A stretch of DNA of 46,652 nucleotides from JBCDIQ01 sp039024295 (lineage in GTDB: Bacteria > Bacteroidota > Bacteroidia > J057). This document shows positions 1 through 9,720 of this stretch, one piece after another. Position numbers and translations under genes: made by a program. Position 1 is the first letter of the stretch. The number at the start of each line of letters is the position of its first letter. The stretch is taken from contig JBCDIQ010000004.1 in NCBI GenBank assembly GCA_039024295.1, forward strand, positions 1 to 46,652. Reading direction: 5' to 3'. The notes under the pieces were generated by a model. The model was given only the letters and a program-made list of their open reading frames with translations. It was not told the DNA's origin and ran no database searches.

Positions 1-29
1 TCTAAAAACCACGATCAGTGCTAAATTGG

Positions 30-60
30 TTGACATTTTTAGATGCTAAATATAGATTTG
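30..60 (+). promoter_or_regulatory. Bacteroidota-type promoter of the sdh operon
   Basis: TTG at 30-32 is followed, after exactly 20 bases, by TAGATTTG at 53-60. This matches the Bacteroidota primary sigma consensus (TTG at -33, TAnnTTTG at -7). Transcription would start near 65-67 and leave a leader of about 48 bases before sdhC. The motif match is seen directly; activity is inferred. Confidence 0.6.
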
Positions 61-113
61 ATTTTATATGATCTCTTTTGCATACAAACTGAATTTTCAT
101 AAAATAATATAAC

Positions 114-917
114 ATGAGCGCAATAACGAGTGTCTTCTCTTATTCCATCGGAAGGAAGCTAGTGATGGGCCTCACGGGTCTGTTTCTTATCAGCTTTTTG
201 TTTGTCCACCTTACCGGAAATTTCCAGTTGTTTTTGGGTGATAATGGAGTGGCATTTAATACTTACACAAAATTCATGACCACCAACCCTGTGATCAGAG
301 CTGCGGAAATCATCCTGTTCTCAGGGTTTATTCTGCATATTGTTTTTGCAGCTATTCTTACACGAGAAAATAAAAAAGCACGACCTGAGAGCTATAAATT
401 CAAGAGCAACAAAGGAAGTAGCTGGTTTTCACGTAACATGGGAATATCCGGGAGTATTGTATTGGTATTCCTTGTTTCCCACTTGGTCATGTTTTGGGGA
501 GCTTACAAATTTGGTGGAGGTGTACCGGTAACCGTTGAACAAGCTTACGAAGAAGTATGGAAGGTAAAAGGATTTGATGCCAGCATGCAACAGTATGGCT
601 TAGAAACCGGAGGATATATTGGGGAAGAATCATTCGCCCAACTTGAGTCAGCAGGAATGGCAACGGCTGAAATCAGCGGTGTTTCCATGTTTAACATCAC
701 CAAAGATGCCTTTGAGCAGTGGTACATATCCCTGTTTTATGTGATTGCTATGATCCTACTCGGTTTTCACCTCAACCATGGCTTCCAAAGTGCATTCCGG
801 ACCATGGGATGGGTACATGATAAATATACACCCCTTATATCCAAAATAGGAATAGCTGTAGCAGTGCTTTTCCCGCTGGGATTCGCCTCTATGCCGCTTT
901 TCTTTTTATTAACCTAA
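114..917 (+). CDS. sdhC: Succinate dehydrogenase cytochrome b558 subunit (SdhC)
   Basis: This is the membrane anchor of respiratory complex II. It carries electrons from the SdhAB head to quinone in the cytoplasmic membrane. The 267-residue protein shows five hydrophobic segments near residues 15-37, 63-83, 108-130, 205-225 and 240-264, typical of the one-subunit, b-type dihaem anchor. H32, H75, H123 and H219 lie in successive membrane helices and are the likely haem ligands by family analogy. A hydrophilic loop of about 70 residues lies between helices 3 and 4. The gene is first in sdhCAB, 48 bases upstream of sdhA, and the N-terminus runs straight into the conserved SIGRKxxMGLTG segment, which supports this start. 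The family call is very secure. Confidence 0.95.
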   Translation: MSAITSVFSYSIGRKLVMGLTGLFLISFLFVHLTGNFQLFLGDNGVAFNTYTKFMTTNPVIRAAEIILFSGFILHIVFAAILTRENKKARPESYKFKSNKGSSWFSRNMGISGSIVLVFLVSHLVMFWGAYKFGGGVPVTVEQAYEEVWKVKGFDASMQQYGLETGGYIGEESFAQLESAGMATAEISGVSMFNITKDAFEQWYISLFYVIAMILLGFHLNHGFQSAFRTMGWVHDKYTPLISKIGIAVAVLFPLGFASMPLFFLLT

Positions 918-965
918 TAAAACACATGACCCTGCTTCAGGTCATTTATCTATAAAAAAAATATC

Positions 966-2903
966 ATGAGTTTACAATCTCACGTACCGGCTGGCCCCTT
1001 AGCAGAAAAGTGGACCAACCATAAATTTAACATGAAGCTGGTAAACCCGGCCAACAAACGAAAGTTCCACGTCATTGTGGTGGGAACAGGTTTGGCAGGG
1101 GCTTCTGCAGCAGCTTCTCTGGCAGAATTGGGCTACCAAGTTTCGACCTTCTGCTTCCAGGACAGCCCTCGTCGGGCACACAGTATTGCTGCCCAGGGTG
1201 GTATCAATGCTGCCAAAAACTACCAGAACGATGGTGATAGTGTTTATCGCCTGTTTTACGATACTATTAAAGGTGGTGACTTCCGTGGTCGTGAAGCCAA
1301 CACCTATCGCCTCGCAGAGGTAAGTGTCAACATCATTGACCAATGTGTGGCTCAGGGCGTACCCTTTGCCCGCGAATATGGTGGTTACCTCGCCAACCGC
1401 TCTTTTGGGGGTGCACAGGTTTCCCGTACATTTTATGCACGTGGTCAAACAGGTCAGCAGTTGCTGCTAGGTGCCTATGGTGCCCTCAACCGACAGATCG
1501 GCCTCGGCAAAGTGAAGTCCTACACCCGTCGTGAAATTCTCGACATTGTTAAGGTCGATGGACGTGCCCGTGGGGTAATCGTTAAGAACCTCGTGACCGG
1601 CGAAACCGAGCGTCATGCAGCTGATGCAGTACTGCTCTGTACCGGTGGATACGGAAATGTTTATTTCCTTTCAACCAATGCGATGAACTCCAACGGTTCT
1701 GCTGCATGGAGAGCACATAAAGCAGGTGCCTATTTTGGCAACCCTTGCTACGTACAGATTCACCCGACCTGTATTCCAGTTCACGGAACCTATCAGTCCA
1801 AGCTGACCCTGATGTCGGAATCTCTTCGGAATGATGGCCGGGTATGGGTACCTAAGTCCCTTGAAACAGCCGAAAAGCTTCGTGCTGGGCAGATCAAAGC
1901 GAGTGACATCCCTGAGGATGACCGTTATTACTACCTCGAAGAGCGTTATCCTTCCTTTGGGAACCTCGTTCCTCGTGACGTGGCTTCTCGTAACGCCAAA
2001 ATGGTGTGTGATGAAGGTCGTTCTGTCGTAGGATTTGGAAACGCCGTTTACCTTGACTTCCGCGATGCGATCAACCGCATGGGTGAAAGCACCATCGAAG
2101 CACGTTACGGTAACCTGTTCGAGATGTATGAGCGGATCACTGACGAGAATCCCTACAAGGTTCCGATGAAGATTTATCCTGCGGTTCACTATACCATGGG
2201 GGGCCTCTGGGTAGATTACAACCTGCAAACCACTGTTCCTGGGCTATTTGCTTTGGGTGAAGCCAACTTCTCAGACCACGGTGCAAACCGCCTGGGAGCT
2301 TCTGCATTGATGCAGGGACTGGCTGACGGATACTTTGTGATTCCATTTACAGTGGGTAACTACCTGGCTGATCTGGGAATGACAGACAAAGTAACCACAG
2401 ACCATCCTGAGTTTGCCAAGGCTGAGAAAAGCATCAATGAACATACTGCTCACCTGCTGGGCATCAATGGTACCAAAACAGTTGATGAACTCCATATGGA
2501 GCTGGGTAAAGTGATGTGGGATTACTGTGGTATTTCCCGTAATGCGGAAGGCCTTCAGTACGCCATTGGGGAAGTTCAGCGCATCCGCGAAGACTTCTGG
2601 AAGAACGTGAAAGTTCCTGGTACGGATGACAACTACAACCCAGAGTTGCAAAAAGCATGGCGTGTAGCCGACTTCCTGGAGCTGGGTGAATTGATGATTC
2701 GGGATGCCCTCCAGCGTAACGAATCTTGCGGATGTCACCTGCGCGAAGAGTACCAGACAGAAGAAGGCGAAGCAATGCGTAATGATGCGGATTTTGCGTA
2801 TGCAGCTGCCTGGGAATGGAATGGGTCGGATACGCCTCAGACCATGCACAAAGAAGAGCTGGAGTTTGAATTCGTTGAACTCAAGACCCGTTCTTACAAA
2901 TAA
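966..2903 (+). CDS. sdhA: Succinate dehydrogenase flavoprotein subunit (SdhA)
   Basis: This is the catalytic subunit of complex II. It oxidises succinate to fumarate with covalently bound FAD, on the cytoplasmic face of the membrane. The 645-residue protein has the dinucleotide-binding motif VVGTGLAGASAA near residues 38-50. The segment RRAHSIAAQGGINA follows, in which H72 is the expected FAD-linking histidine. The HYTMGGLWVD and GANRLGASALMQGL motifs of the fumarate reductase/succinate dehydrogenase family come later. The length matches the non-classical Bacteroidota/epsilonproteobacterial type found beside a five-helix SdhC. It lies between sdhC and sdhB on the same strand with short gaps, and carries long antisense open frames that are only codon-bias shadows. 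Confidence 0.97.
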   Translation: MSLQSHVPAGPLAEKWTNHKFNMKLVNPANKRKFHVIVVGTGLAGASAAASLAELGYQVSTFCFQDSPRRAHSIAAQGGINAAKNYQNDGDSVYRLFYDTIKGGDFRGREANTYRLAEVSVNIIDQCVAQGVPFAREYGGYLANRSFGGAQVSRTFYARGQTGQQLLLGAYGALNRQIGLGKVKSYTRREILDIVKVDGRARGVIVKNLVTGETERHAADAVLLCTGGYGNVYFLSTNAMNSNGSAAWRAHKAGAYFGNPCYVQIHPTCIPVHGTYQSKLTLMSESLRNDGRVWVPKSLETAEKLRAGQIKASDIPEDDRYYYLEERYPSFGNLVPRDVASRNAKMVCDEGRSVVGFGNAVYLDFRDAINRMGESTIEARYGNLFEMYERITDENPYKVPMKIYPAVHYTMGGLWVDYNLQTTVPGLFALGEANFSDHGANRLGASALMQGLADGYFVIPFTVGNYLADLGMTDKVTTDHPEFAKAEKSINEHTAHLLGINGTKTVDELHMELGKVMWDYCGISRNAEGLQYAIGEVQRIREDFWKNVKVPGTDDNYNPELQKAWRVADFLELGELMIRDALQRNESCGCHLREEYQTEEGEAMRNDADFAYAAAWEWNGSDTPQTMHKEELEFEFVELKTRSYK

Positions 2904-2933
2904 TTTGATCCACCTACAAAAGCATATATTTCA

Positions 2934-3707
2934 ATGGCTGATAACCAGAATATGAATCTCACCCTCAAGGTTTGGCGTCAAAATGGCCCCAAGGCTCAGG
3001 GGAAAATGGTGGACTACACCGTTGGAGATGTAAGCCCAGACATGTCTTTCCTCGAAATGATTGACCAGTTGAACGTAAAGCTGATCAAGGAAGGGGGAGA
3101 TCCCATTGCATTTGACCACGATTGCCGCGAAGGTATTTGTGGTTCCTGCAATATGATGATCAATGGTGAGGCCCATGGACCTCACCGTCGTACCACCACC
3201 TGTCAGCTTCACATGCGGAGCTTCAAGGATGGAGATACGGTCTACATTGAGCCTTGGAGAGCTCGGGCTTTCCCAGTAATCAAAGACCTGATCGTTGACC
3301 GTACGGCATTCGACACCATCATGCATGCGGGTGGATTCGTTTCGGTAAATACCGGAAATGCTCAGGATGCCAACGAAACGGCTATCTCGACTGACGTGGT
3401 TGAGTCCTCAATGGACGCAGCTGCTTGCATCGGTTGCGGCGCGTGTGTGGCTTCTTGTAAAAATGCTTCTGCCATGTTGTTCGTGTCAGCCAAGGTTTCT
3501 CACCTGGGCCAGTTGCCACAGGGACAGCCTGAGCGTGACATGAGGGTTCAGAAAATGGTAAAAGCCATGGATGAGCAGGGATTTGGCAACTGTACCAACA
3601 CAGGTGCTTGCGAAGTTCAATGTCCTAAAGGCATTTCCATCAAGAACATTGCCCGAATGAACCGTGACTACCTCAGCTCAAAGGTCTTCTCTGAGGTAGA
3701 CGTATAA
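2934..3707 (+). CDS. sdhB: Succinate dehydrogenase iron-sulfur subunit (SdhB)
   Basis: This subunit relays electrons from SdhA flavin to the membrane anchor through three iron-sulfur clusters. The 257-residue sequence has C64, C69, C72 and C90 for the [2Fe-2S] cluster. It then has C165, C168, C171 and C175 (CxxCxxCxxxC) and C220, C226 and C230 for the [4Fe-4S] and [3Fe-4S] clusters. The gene starts 30 bases after sdhA and ends just before a strong terminator, so it closes the operon. It is slightly longer than E. coli SdhB, as usual for this subfamily. The call is secure. Confidence 0.96.
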   Translation: MADNQNMNLTLKVWRQNGPKAQGKMVDYTVGDVSPDMSFLEMIDQLNVKLIKEGGDPIAFDHDCREGICGSCNMMINGEAHGPHRRTTTCQLHMRSFKDGDTVYIEPWRARAFPVIKDLIVDRTAFDTIMHAGGFVSVNTGNAQDANETAISTDVVESSMDAAACIGCGACVASCKNASAMLFVSAKVSHLGQLPQGQPERDMRVQKMVKAMDEQGFGNCTNTGACEVQCPKGISIKNIARMNRDYLSSKVFSEVDV

Positions 3708-3736
3708 ACGTGTGTATTTTTCCAATTGTATAAGTG

Positions 3737-3765
3737 GGAAGCCTTTTGAAGGCTTCCTTTTTTTT
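3737..3765 (+). terminator. Rho-independent terminator after sdhCAB
   Basis: A 9-bp perfect stem (GGAAGCCTT with AAGGCTTCC) encloses a TTG loop and is followed by eight T residues, 30 bases after the sdhB stop codon. Confidence 0.9.
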
Positions 3766-3786
3766 GCACCTAAAGAAGAGAGTTTC

Positions 3787-3821
3787 TTGATTCTGCTTTT
3801 CTCAAAATTCCCCTATCTTTA
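3787..3821 (+). promoter_or_regulatory. Possible promoter of the Rpn-family gene
   Basis: TATCTTTA at 3814-3821 matches seven of eight positions of the TAnnTTTG -7 element and lies five bases before the ATG. A TTG at 3787-3789 is 24 bases upstream, slightly far for the -33 element. If real, the transcript would be almost leaderless. Confidence 0.35.
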
Positions 3822-3825
3822 GCAC

Positions 3826-4776
3826 ATGTCAGGGTCCATTCAAATTGCCAATCCGCTGTATGATGTCGTGTTTCGCTACATGATGGATGATCAGCGTGTG
3901 GCCCGATTGGTCCTGACGGCTATCTTGGGAGAGCAAGTACTCGACTTGGACTTTTATTCTACCGAACAAAGCCTGAAGCTGGGCGAGGCCCAGATCACTG
4001 TCACCCGAATGGACTTCCGAGCACGCATTCAGCAGGAAGATGGAACTGAAAAGATGGTCCTCATCGAACTGCAAAAAGCGAAGCTCTACCAGCAGATAGG
4101 GAGGTTTCGTCGATACCTGGGCCAGCAATACCAGCGTAATCCTCACACAGAAAAAGACGACTCATCTTCTCCCCTTCCTATTCTACCCATTTACATCCTT
4201 GGCGAACCCTATTCCCAGAATGGCATCCCCGTGGTGCGTGTTAGCCGGAATTCTTATGATGCCTCAACAGGAGAGAAAATCGATGAAAAGCACCCATTCA
4301 TTGAGGCATTAACCCATGATGCCATCGTCATTCAGACCCGTTACCTCACCGGAAAGCGCCGTACAGACTTAGAGCGATTTCTCAGCATTTTTGACCAGTC
4401 AAACATTTCCGATACCAAGGGCCATATTTTGAAGTTCAATGAAGCAGACTATCCAGAAGGCTATCAGCCAGTGATTCGCCGATTGCAGCAAGCCTTGGCC
4501 GACCCTGATTTAGAAGAGAAAATGGAACTGGAGGATGAAGTCCTTCAAGAATTTCAAAAGAAAGAAGAAGAAATAGCCCATATGCGAGCACTTTCTGCCC
4601 GGCAACAGCAGCAAATAGCAGATGAACGAAAGCAAAAGGAGGAAGAGCGCAAGCAAAAGGAAGATGCACAAAAGCAGTTGGTCCAACTTTTGGCTAATCA
4701 GGGCAACTCAGCCGAAAGCATTGCTGAAATCACCGGGCTAAGTGAAGAATTGATTAAACGGCTAATGGAAAATTAG
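3826..4776 (+). CDS. Rpn family PD-(D/E)XK nuclease/putative transposase
   Basis: This protein resembles the recombination-promoting nuclease (Rpn/PDDEXK_2, YhgA-like) family, whose characterised members are DNA endonucleases that promote RecA-independent recombination. The start, with NPLYDVVFRYMM near residue 9, is the family signature. D63 (RMDFRAR) and E81-L-Q83 (LIELQKAK) fit the D...ExQ catalytic core. After about residue 230 the protein becomes a charged, Gln/Glu/Lys-rich coiled coil to about residue 285 and ends in a short helical segment (AESIAEITGLSEELIKRL), a typical family tail. It stands alone between the sdh terminator and a convergent helicase gene. No terminal inverted repeats were seen, so it is not shown to be a mobile element. 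Whether it still cuts DNA cannot be judged. Confidence 0.85.
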   Translation: MSGSIQIANPLYDVVFRYMMDDQRVARLVLTAILGEQVLDLDFYSTEQSLKLGEAQITVTRMDFRARIQQEDGTEKMVLIELQKAKLYQQIGRFRRYLGQQYQRNPHTEKDDSSSPLPILPIYILGEPYSQNGIPVVRVSRNSYDASTGEKIDEKHPFIEALTHDAIVIQTRYLTGKRRTDLERFLSIFDQSNISDTKGHILKFNEADYPEGYQPVIRRLQQALADPDLEEKMELEDEVLQEFQKKEEEIAHMRALSARQQQQIADERKQKEEERKQKEDAQKQLVQLLANQGNSAESIAEITGLSEELIKRLMEN

Positions 4777-4803
4777 CCCAGAAGTGGTAATCGAATGACA
4801 CGA

Positions 4804-7497
4804 TCATATCTTCGGCATTTTAAACCGCATAACCACTTCTCCTGTCTCATGGTCAACCTCAATTTTCTGGTCCTCAGTAGCAAGGTCCTTTCCGGTTGCC
4901 ATTTTAAACATACCTGATAAAAAGTTCAGACCATGGTTCATGACTTGTTCCATCTCCACCAATTCAGGAGCAGGTGTACCGGACGGGGTGGTAGCACCAT
5001 TACTGCTTGTAGAAGCAGCAGCTATAGCAGGAGTAGGTTCAGCCGTTTTTTCATCAACAGGCTCAGGCTCTTGGGTTGGAATTAAACCTTCTTCGGATAT
5101 TTCTTTTGCCATTTGTATGATAGGGCCATCCAATTCTTCATCAGGCTCTTGTCCGCTCATTGGTCCTGGTTCGGCTAAGTCCTCAATAAGCATAGATAGC
5201 TCTTTGAGAAATTGCGCCCTTCCTTTATCAGAAAAGTCTACCTCATCTCCAACTGTCTCTTTATTCAGTACATTCTCGAAAAGGTTCTGCTTCAGCATTA
5301 GTCCCGTAGCAATCCGCATTTCGATAGAATTAGGGGTTATCAGGTTAATGACCGTCAACTGGTCAGCCTCCTGTCCCAAGCGATCAATTCGTCCAATCCT
5401 TTGGTTTTTCTTTGCTGGATTCCAAGGAAGCTCAAAGTTGATCACAGTATCTGCTGCCTGAAGGTTAAGCCCAGCACCACCTGCTTCAGTGGAAACGAAT
5501 ACCTTGCATTCGGGGTCGTGATAGAACTTATCCACTAAAGCCTGCCGCTTGGGTATGGGCACTTTCCCGTTGAGTTCCACATAAGTCACTCCAATTTTCC
5601 GGAGTAATTGTCCAATCAGCCCATTCATCCGGGTCCACTCCGAAAATATGATGGCTTTACGGTCGCTCTGCACGATGTCCAACTTCTCCTCCAAAATATG
5701 TTTGAGTTCATCAAGTTTGGGCGAAATATTGGTTTCTCCATCGACCAAGAAGGTGGAGTCACACACCATGCGCATCTTGTTGAGCAGCATCATTAACTTG
5801 TTGAAATCATAAGGAGTCAAAAATTTCTTCCGTATGATTTGGGCCACTCCTTTCGCATAGCCTGTATGCATCATTGCCTGGTCAAAATGCATAGCAACTG
5901 GCACATCAATCTGGGTCACATTGGGCAGGTCATCAATGACCTCTCGCTTAGTTCTCCGAAGTAAAATAGGTTTCAGCCGTTCCTTTAATTCTTGCAAATT
6001 AAAATAGCCGGTAATTTTATTCTTCTTCTCCTTATCAAAATAGCAGTGCTTCTGAGAAAACTCCCAAAGAGGGGTCAGAAAATAGGGGTCAATAAAATCC
6101 ATTATGGAAAACAGATCTACCAGCCGATTTTCGATAGGTGTACCTGTAATTACCAGTGCATGTTTTTTGTGAAGGGCTTTAACCGATCGGGCAGTGATGG
6201 TTTCGTAGTTTTTGATTCGCTGGGCTTCATCCAGGATGATAAAATCCAGCTCCATCTGGTTGAGTACATTTTTGTCTCTGAGGATGGTTTCATAATTGAT
6301 AATGAAGAAATAGGCATCACTTTCCCGATAGATTTTCTCTCGCTCATCAGGTCTTCCTGAAACCACAACAGCAGATTCGGTGGTAAACTTTTCGATCTCC
6401 TTTTTCCATTGGTCCTTCAAAGATGCAGGGCATACAATAAGGGTCTTAGTGAAGCCAAATGCATCCTTTTTCACCAGGGCAGTGGCAATCGCTTGAAGGG
6501 TTTTTCCTAAACCCATTTCATCTGCAATGATTACACCAGACTTATACGCGGCGAATTCTACTCCCTTTTTCTGGTATGGGTACAAGGTAGCTTTGAGCCC
6601 AGATAAGTCCATTTGGTGGTTAGCCTTCACCTTTTCCAGCAAATCATCCTGAAATGCCAATTCAATCCGCTCATTTACCTCAGGCCTAACAAGTATTTGT
6701 TTCATCTGATCAGCTTGTTGAACGAACTGTAACAGAGAGCGGATTCTCACAGGGTCTTCTGGAATATGTGTTTCTTCACCAAAATAGGTGTGCAAAACTT
6801 CACGGACTTCGTCAGATAATAAGTGAGGATCAGGATGAAACCAGCAAATCTGGTAGTTTTTCAGTGGATCTAAATGTACATCTACGAATGGAAATGGCTT
6901 TTTAGGCTTTCTAAGGGACTTTTTGTCTCCTTTTTTCTGGAGGTACGCATTCATCAGGTGCTTACATGTCCCTAACTTATTGGTACGATAATCCTGGCAA
7001 GTACAATATCCTGTTTCTTTTGTCAGGTCATGAAAGGTGAATTTGTATTTTGCTCCATTTTCATTTGTAAGTACATGCTGTCCATAAGGGTTAGCGGCAA
7101 ACTCAATCCGATAGTCAGCACGTACTGCTTTTTCCGTTCTTTCCGCCAGCACACGACGAATCATTCCTTCTCGTGTATACGTTTTCCCAACAGGTAAATG
7201 CTGCCTTTCATTACGGAGCAACTCATCATTGTACTGCATCAAAGTGGCGATGATATGGGCGGGTTCCGTCTCCTTGCTCCCTCGTGTCTTGGAAGATATA
7301 TCACCTTTGCCGAAGGTTATCGCCACCTCAAAATCATCGTATTCATCATCAATCAATACCTCAACTTGGTTTTTACCCACGCTCAGAATTTGTATTTGCC
7401 CATTAAGGTAGAGCATATTGCCGCGTGCGAGGGCTTCATCATCTAGGATTTCAGATGCCCGAAGTTCCTGAATGAGTTCTTTTATTTTGGGGTGCAT
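4804..7497 (-). CDS. SWIM zinc-finger SNF2/DEAD-like helicase
   Basis: This is a large Snf2-family ATPase (897 residues) that probably remodels protein-nucleic acid complexes in the cytoplasm; its substrate is unknown. An N-terminal SWIM zinc-binding motif is visible as C165-x-C167 then C178-x-H180. The helicase core follows: DEMGLGKT near 326-333 (Walker A), DEAQ at 423-426 (Walker B), TGTPIENR near 451-458, and QRIGRIDRLGQ at 699-709 (motif VI). The last 170 residues are acidic and Pro/Thr/Ala-rich, with little predicted fold, and end in a basic-acidic segment. It converges on the Rpn gene with only 27 bases between stop codons. Single-gene transcription from the promoter at 7533-7559 is likely. 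The family is certain; its role in repair or defence is not. Confidence 0.9.
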   Translation of the reverse strand: MHPKIKELIQELRASEILDDEALARGNMLYLNGQIQILSVGKNQVEVLIDDEYDDFEVAITFGKGDISSKTRGSKETEPAHIIATLMQYNDELLRNERQHLPVGKTYTREGMIRRVLAERTEKAVRADYRIEFAANPYGQHVLTNENGAKYKFTFHDLTKETGYCTCQDYRTNKLGTCKHLMNAYLQKKGDKKSLRKPKKPFPFVDVHLDPLKNYQICWFHPDPHLLSDEVREVLHTYFGEETHIPEDPVRIRSLLQFVQQADQMKQILVRPEVNERIELAFQDDLLEKVKANHQMDLSGLKATLYPYQKKGVEFAAYKSGVIIADEMGLGKTLQAIATALVKKDAFGFTKTLIVCPASLKDQWKKEIEKFTTESAVVVSGRPDEREKIYRESDAYFFIINYETILRDKNVLNQMELDFIILDEAQRIKNYETITARSVKALHKKHALVITGTPIENRLVDLFSIMDFIDPYFLTPLWEFSQKHCYFDKEKKNKITGYFNLQELKERLKPILLRRTKREVIDDLPNVTQIDVPVAMHFDQAMMHTGYAKGVAQIIRKKFLTPYDFNKLMMLLNKMRMVCDSTFLVDGETNISPKLDELKHILEEKLDIVQSDRKAIIFSEWTRMNGLIGQLLRKIGVTYVELNGKVPIPKRQALVDKFYHDPECKVFVSTEAGGAGLNLQAADTVINFELPWNPAKKNQRIGRIDRLGQEADQLTVINLITPNSIEMRIATGLMLKQNLFENVLNKETVGDEVDFSDKGRAQFLKELSMLIEDLAEPGPMSGQEPDEELDGPIIQMAKEISEEGLIPTQEPEPVDEKTAEPTPAIAAASTSSNGATTPSGTPAPELVEMEQVMNHGLNFLSGMFKMATGKDLATEDQKIEVDHETGEVVMRFKMPKI

Positions 7498-7532
7498 GGA
7501 GAAATGAATAGGAATAGTTGCTGAATACCTGT

Positions 7533-7559
7533 TAAAGGTAACTCGTATTACTGTTTCAA
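7533..7559 (-). promoter_or_regulatory. Possible promoter of the SNF2 gene
   Basis: Read on the minus strand, TACCTTTA (7533-7540) matches seven of eight positions of TAnnTTTG. A TTG lies 16 bases upstream (7557-7559), a slightly short spacing. The element is 36 bases before the ATG. The rest of the 270-base gap to the peptidase pseudogene shows no other feature. Confidence 0.4.
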
Positions 7560-7768
7560 CACAAGCTCACATGATAATTCTCCGATGAATTCCTTTTGGA
7601 GAATTGGAATCGACTCAATGATGATCGCGATTTGACTTAAAACTGAAAATAGATTGGGGAATCTGGCTAAATAATATTCTGTAGTTTTTATTTTTAGGAT
7701 AAAAGGTAATTGGCTGCAGATAAAAAATAACCTCCCCAAAAGTGTGAATTCGGTTCAGCCTGCATCCT

Positions 7769-9434
7769 TTATTTCCCCAAATACCGCAACGCCGCCTCCA
7801 GAATTTCATCTGTTCCAGATTGGATTCCCTGCAAGGTCCTGGGAACGGAAATATCGATTTTTACCCCATTTCCCTGAACAAAGGATCCATCAGGATAGGT
7901 AAGACACACATTGGTAAATTCTGCAATAAAATGCCCAGGAAGAAACACCCTGGAAATAGTTGAAACGGTACCACCAGTTTGTCGTCCAATTACAACTGTT
8001 TGCGGAATCGCCTGAAACATCATAGTAGAAATTTCACTGATACTTTGCACACGTTCATCAACTAACAGAATGATTTTTCCCGGGTAGGGCGTTTTTCTTT
8101 CCCCTGTTAAAAATAAGGTATCACCAATGGAAAGATACCCGGGATAGGCAAAGTTTGTCACATGGGGAATGGTATAGGGAAGTTTCTCACAGGTCAAAGC
8201 TTGAGCCAGCTCATCTCCTCGCAATTTGATGTAATGCCTTACCTTAGATCAATTATAATGCTGTTACTTCCCTCGATCGCTTCAATAAGGCTGTCCAAAT
8301 CCGTTGTTGTAGCACGCCCTAAATTTACATACAAAAATTCCCCTTGAGTCCCGAAATACTGTATCAAAGGAGGACCGCTAAAGTCAAAATTGAGATCCAA
8401 ACCTTTCATTTCATCATTCTTAAGCCGGGAAACATTTACATAAAATATGCTATCCGCTCGCTTCAATTTAAGGACTGCGCCTTTAACAGTGTCATAAGGT
8501 AAATAGCTACACACGTTGCGGCGAAAGGCACTTTCATTAGATGCCGCAATGTAAGGGGTCAACCTATTGATGTTTTCTTGAATTTCGGTGCCATTTATTC
8601 CAAGAGGTTGGTCTCCAGCTTTCAGTTGCCCTCGACCTGGAAACGAGTCCATCCATATCTTGCTGATCCAAATGGAGGTATCGGATAGGGAGGTAAAACT
8701 GAACGGGAATCTGGCGTAACCGTAAATTTCCGGATCTGATGGGGAGTGAGAAAAGTCTGAATGTGTGTCCTTGAGCTGTTTGGTAAGCTGGAGCATTACC
8801 CGGTAGTACGCATGTCTTCCTTCAGCTTGAATAAACAAGGGAATAAATTCATAAAGCTTATCCTCCCATGGTTCTGGTGCTAAATTTTTATACGGATAAA
8901 AATACCAGATCACATTCCAGTACTGGAACAACCCAAGAAGCCTAACGGAAACATCAGGTGCTCTTTGATTTACGTAGCTATGGTCAAGTATATACCTGCG
9001 ATACTCATACTGCGTTTTCTGCACGTAGTGGTTTTTTTTGAAGTGGTGATACGACCTTACCGCTTGGAGGTAATGCGTAATTTCTTCTGGCAACTTAGTT
9101 GTATCGGCTATCCACGACCAATCTACATTGCGGGTTTCCTGATCTCCTATAGGGAATTTTGCTCTTTTACCCTTTTTAAATTGCCCTGCAGTTCCTATTA
9201 AATCTCTCAAGGCCTGATGGTAAGCACTATCATTTTGGTCAAAGGTTCCCTCCTCAAAAATCTTTACCAGAGCCGCGTCCCAGTCTAACCCTCCCTTGGC
9301 TACTTTGAAATGGTAATACTTTAAAAATCCCCATACCCTTCCTACACCGATATATCGCTCAATTTGGGCAGAATCCAAAGGAGGTAAGCAGCATGACTGG
9401 AGACCACCAATCCCAACAGAAGGCTTAACAACAT
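7769..9434 (-). pseudogene. S41 family peptidase, broken by two apparent frameshifts
   Basis: The three pieces together resemble Bacteroidota exported S41 (tail-specific protease-like) peptidases of about 550 residues. Piece 1, read from ATG at 9434, is a signal peptide (MLLSLLLGLVVSSHAA). Piece 2 is in a different frame, about 9390 to 8239. It gives ERYIGVGRVWGFLKYYHF, typical of the N-terminal domain, then a PDZ-like region, and ends in IIIDLR at a TAA stop. Piece 3 is again in another frame (8224 to 7769). It carries RGDELAQ, then VDERVQSISEIS with the expected nucleophile Ser, and ends normally. Both junctions need the same -1 shift, as if one base were missing near 9375-9397 and one near 8230-8241. 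Either the gene is decaying or the assembly has two single-base errors. No slippery heptamer was seen at either junction. Confidence 0.8.
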
Positions 9435-9584
9435 GCATTTAATGTAATTCTGGGAAGGAATGTAGTCCAGATTTACAGTCAAAGTAGCTTGGGATAAATA
9501 ATTTGGTTTAAGGTTACACATCATGCTGATCAAAGTCTACCCCCTTAACATAAGCATCCAAAACCACTATTGAAACAGGGTCTA

Positions 9585-9631
9585 TAAACAAACAAGCCCT
9601 GACCATCAGGTATGCGAAAGGGCCTCAGGGC
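9585..9631 (-). terminator. Probable terminator after the Panacea-domain gene
   Basis: GCCCTGA (9596-9602) and TCAGGGC (9625-9631) form a perfect 7-bp stem with a 22-base loop. On the minus strand it is followed by TTGTTTGTTT. It lies about 90 bases downstream of the gene ending at 9721. The long loop makes this a moderate call. Confidence 0.5.
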
Positions 9632-9720
9632 GTTCTAACAAACACAGATTGTAATAGCCCCATCTCCTTATGCTTTTCATTAACGGGTGGCAGCTCACTT
9701 TACCCTTATCATAGGTAGGG

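Noticed and set aside
1671..2849. Long minus-strand frames of 185 and 192 codons inside sdhA
   Set aside because: They are mirror frames of a strongly conserved gene with biased codons; no signal, domain or start site supports them.
3826..4776. Intact transposon around the Rpn gene
   Set aside because: No terminal inverted repeats or target duplications were seen on either side.
4940..5461. 173-codon plus-strand frame opposite the SNF2 tail
   Set aside because: It is the complement of the acidic Pro/Ala-rich tail, which gives Ser/Gly-rich frames by composition.
8224..8241. Programmed -1 frameshift in the S41 peptidase
   Set aside because: No slippery heptamer or downstream structure is visible and a second identical shift exists near 9385, so decay or sequence error is more likely.
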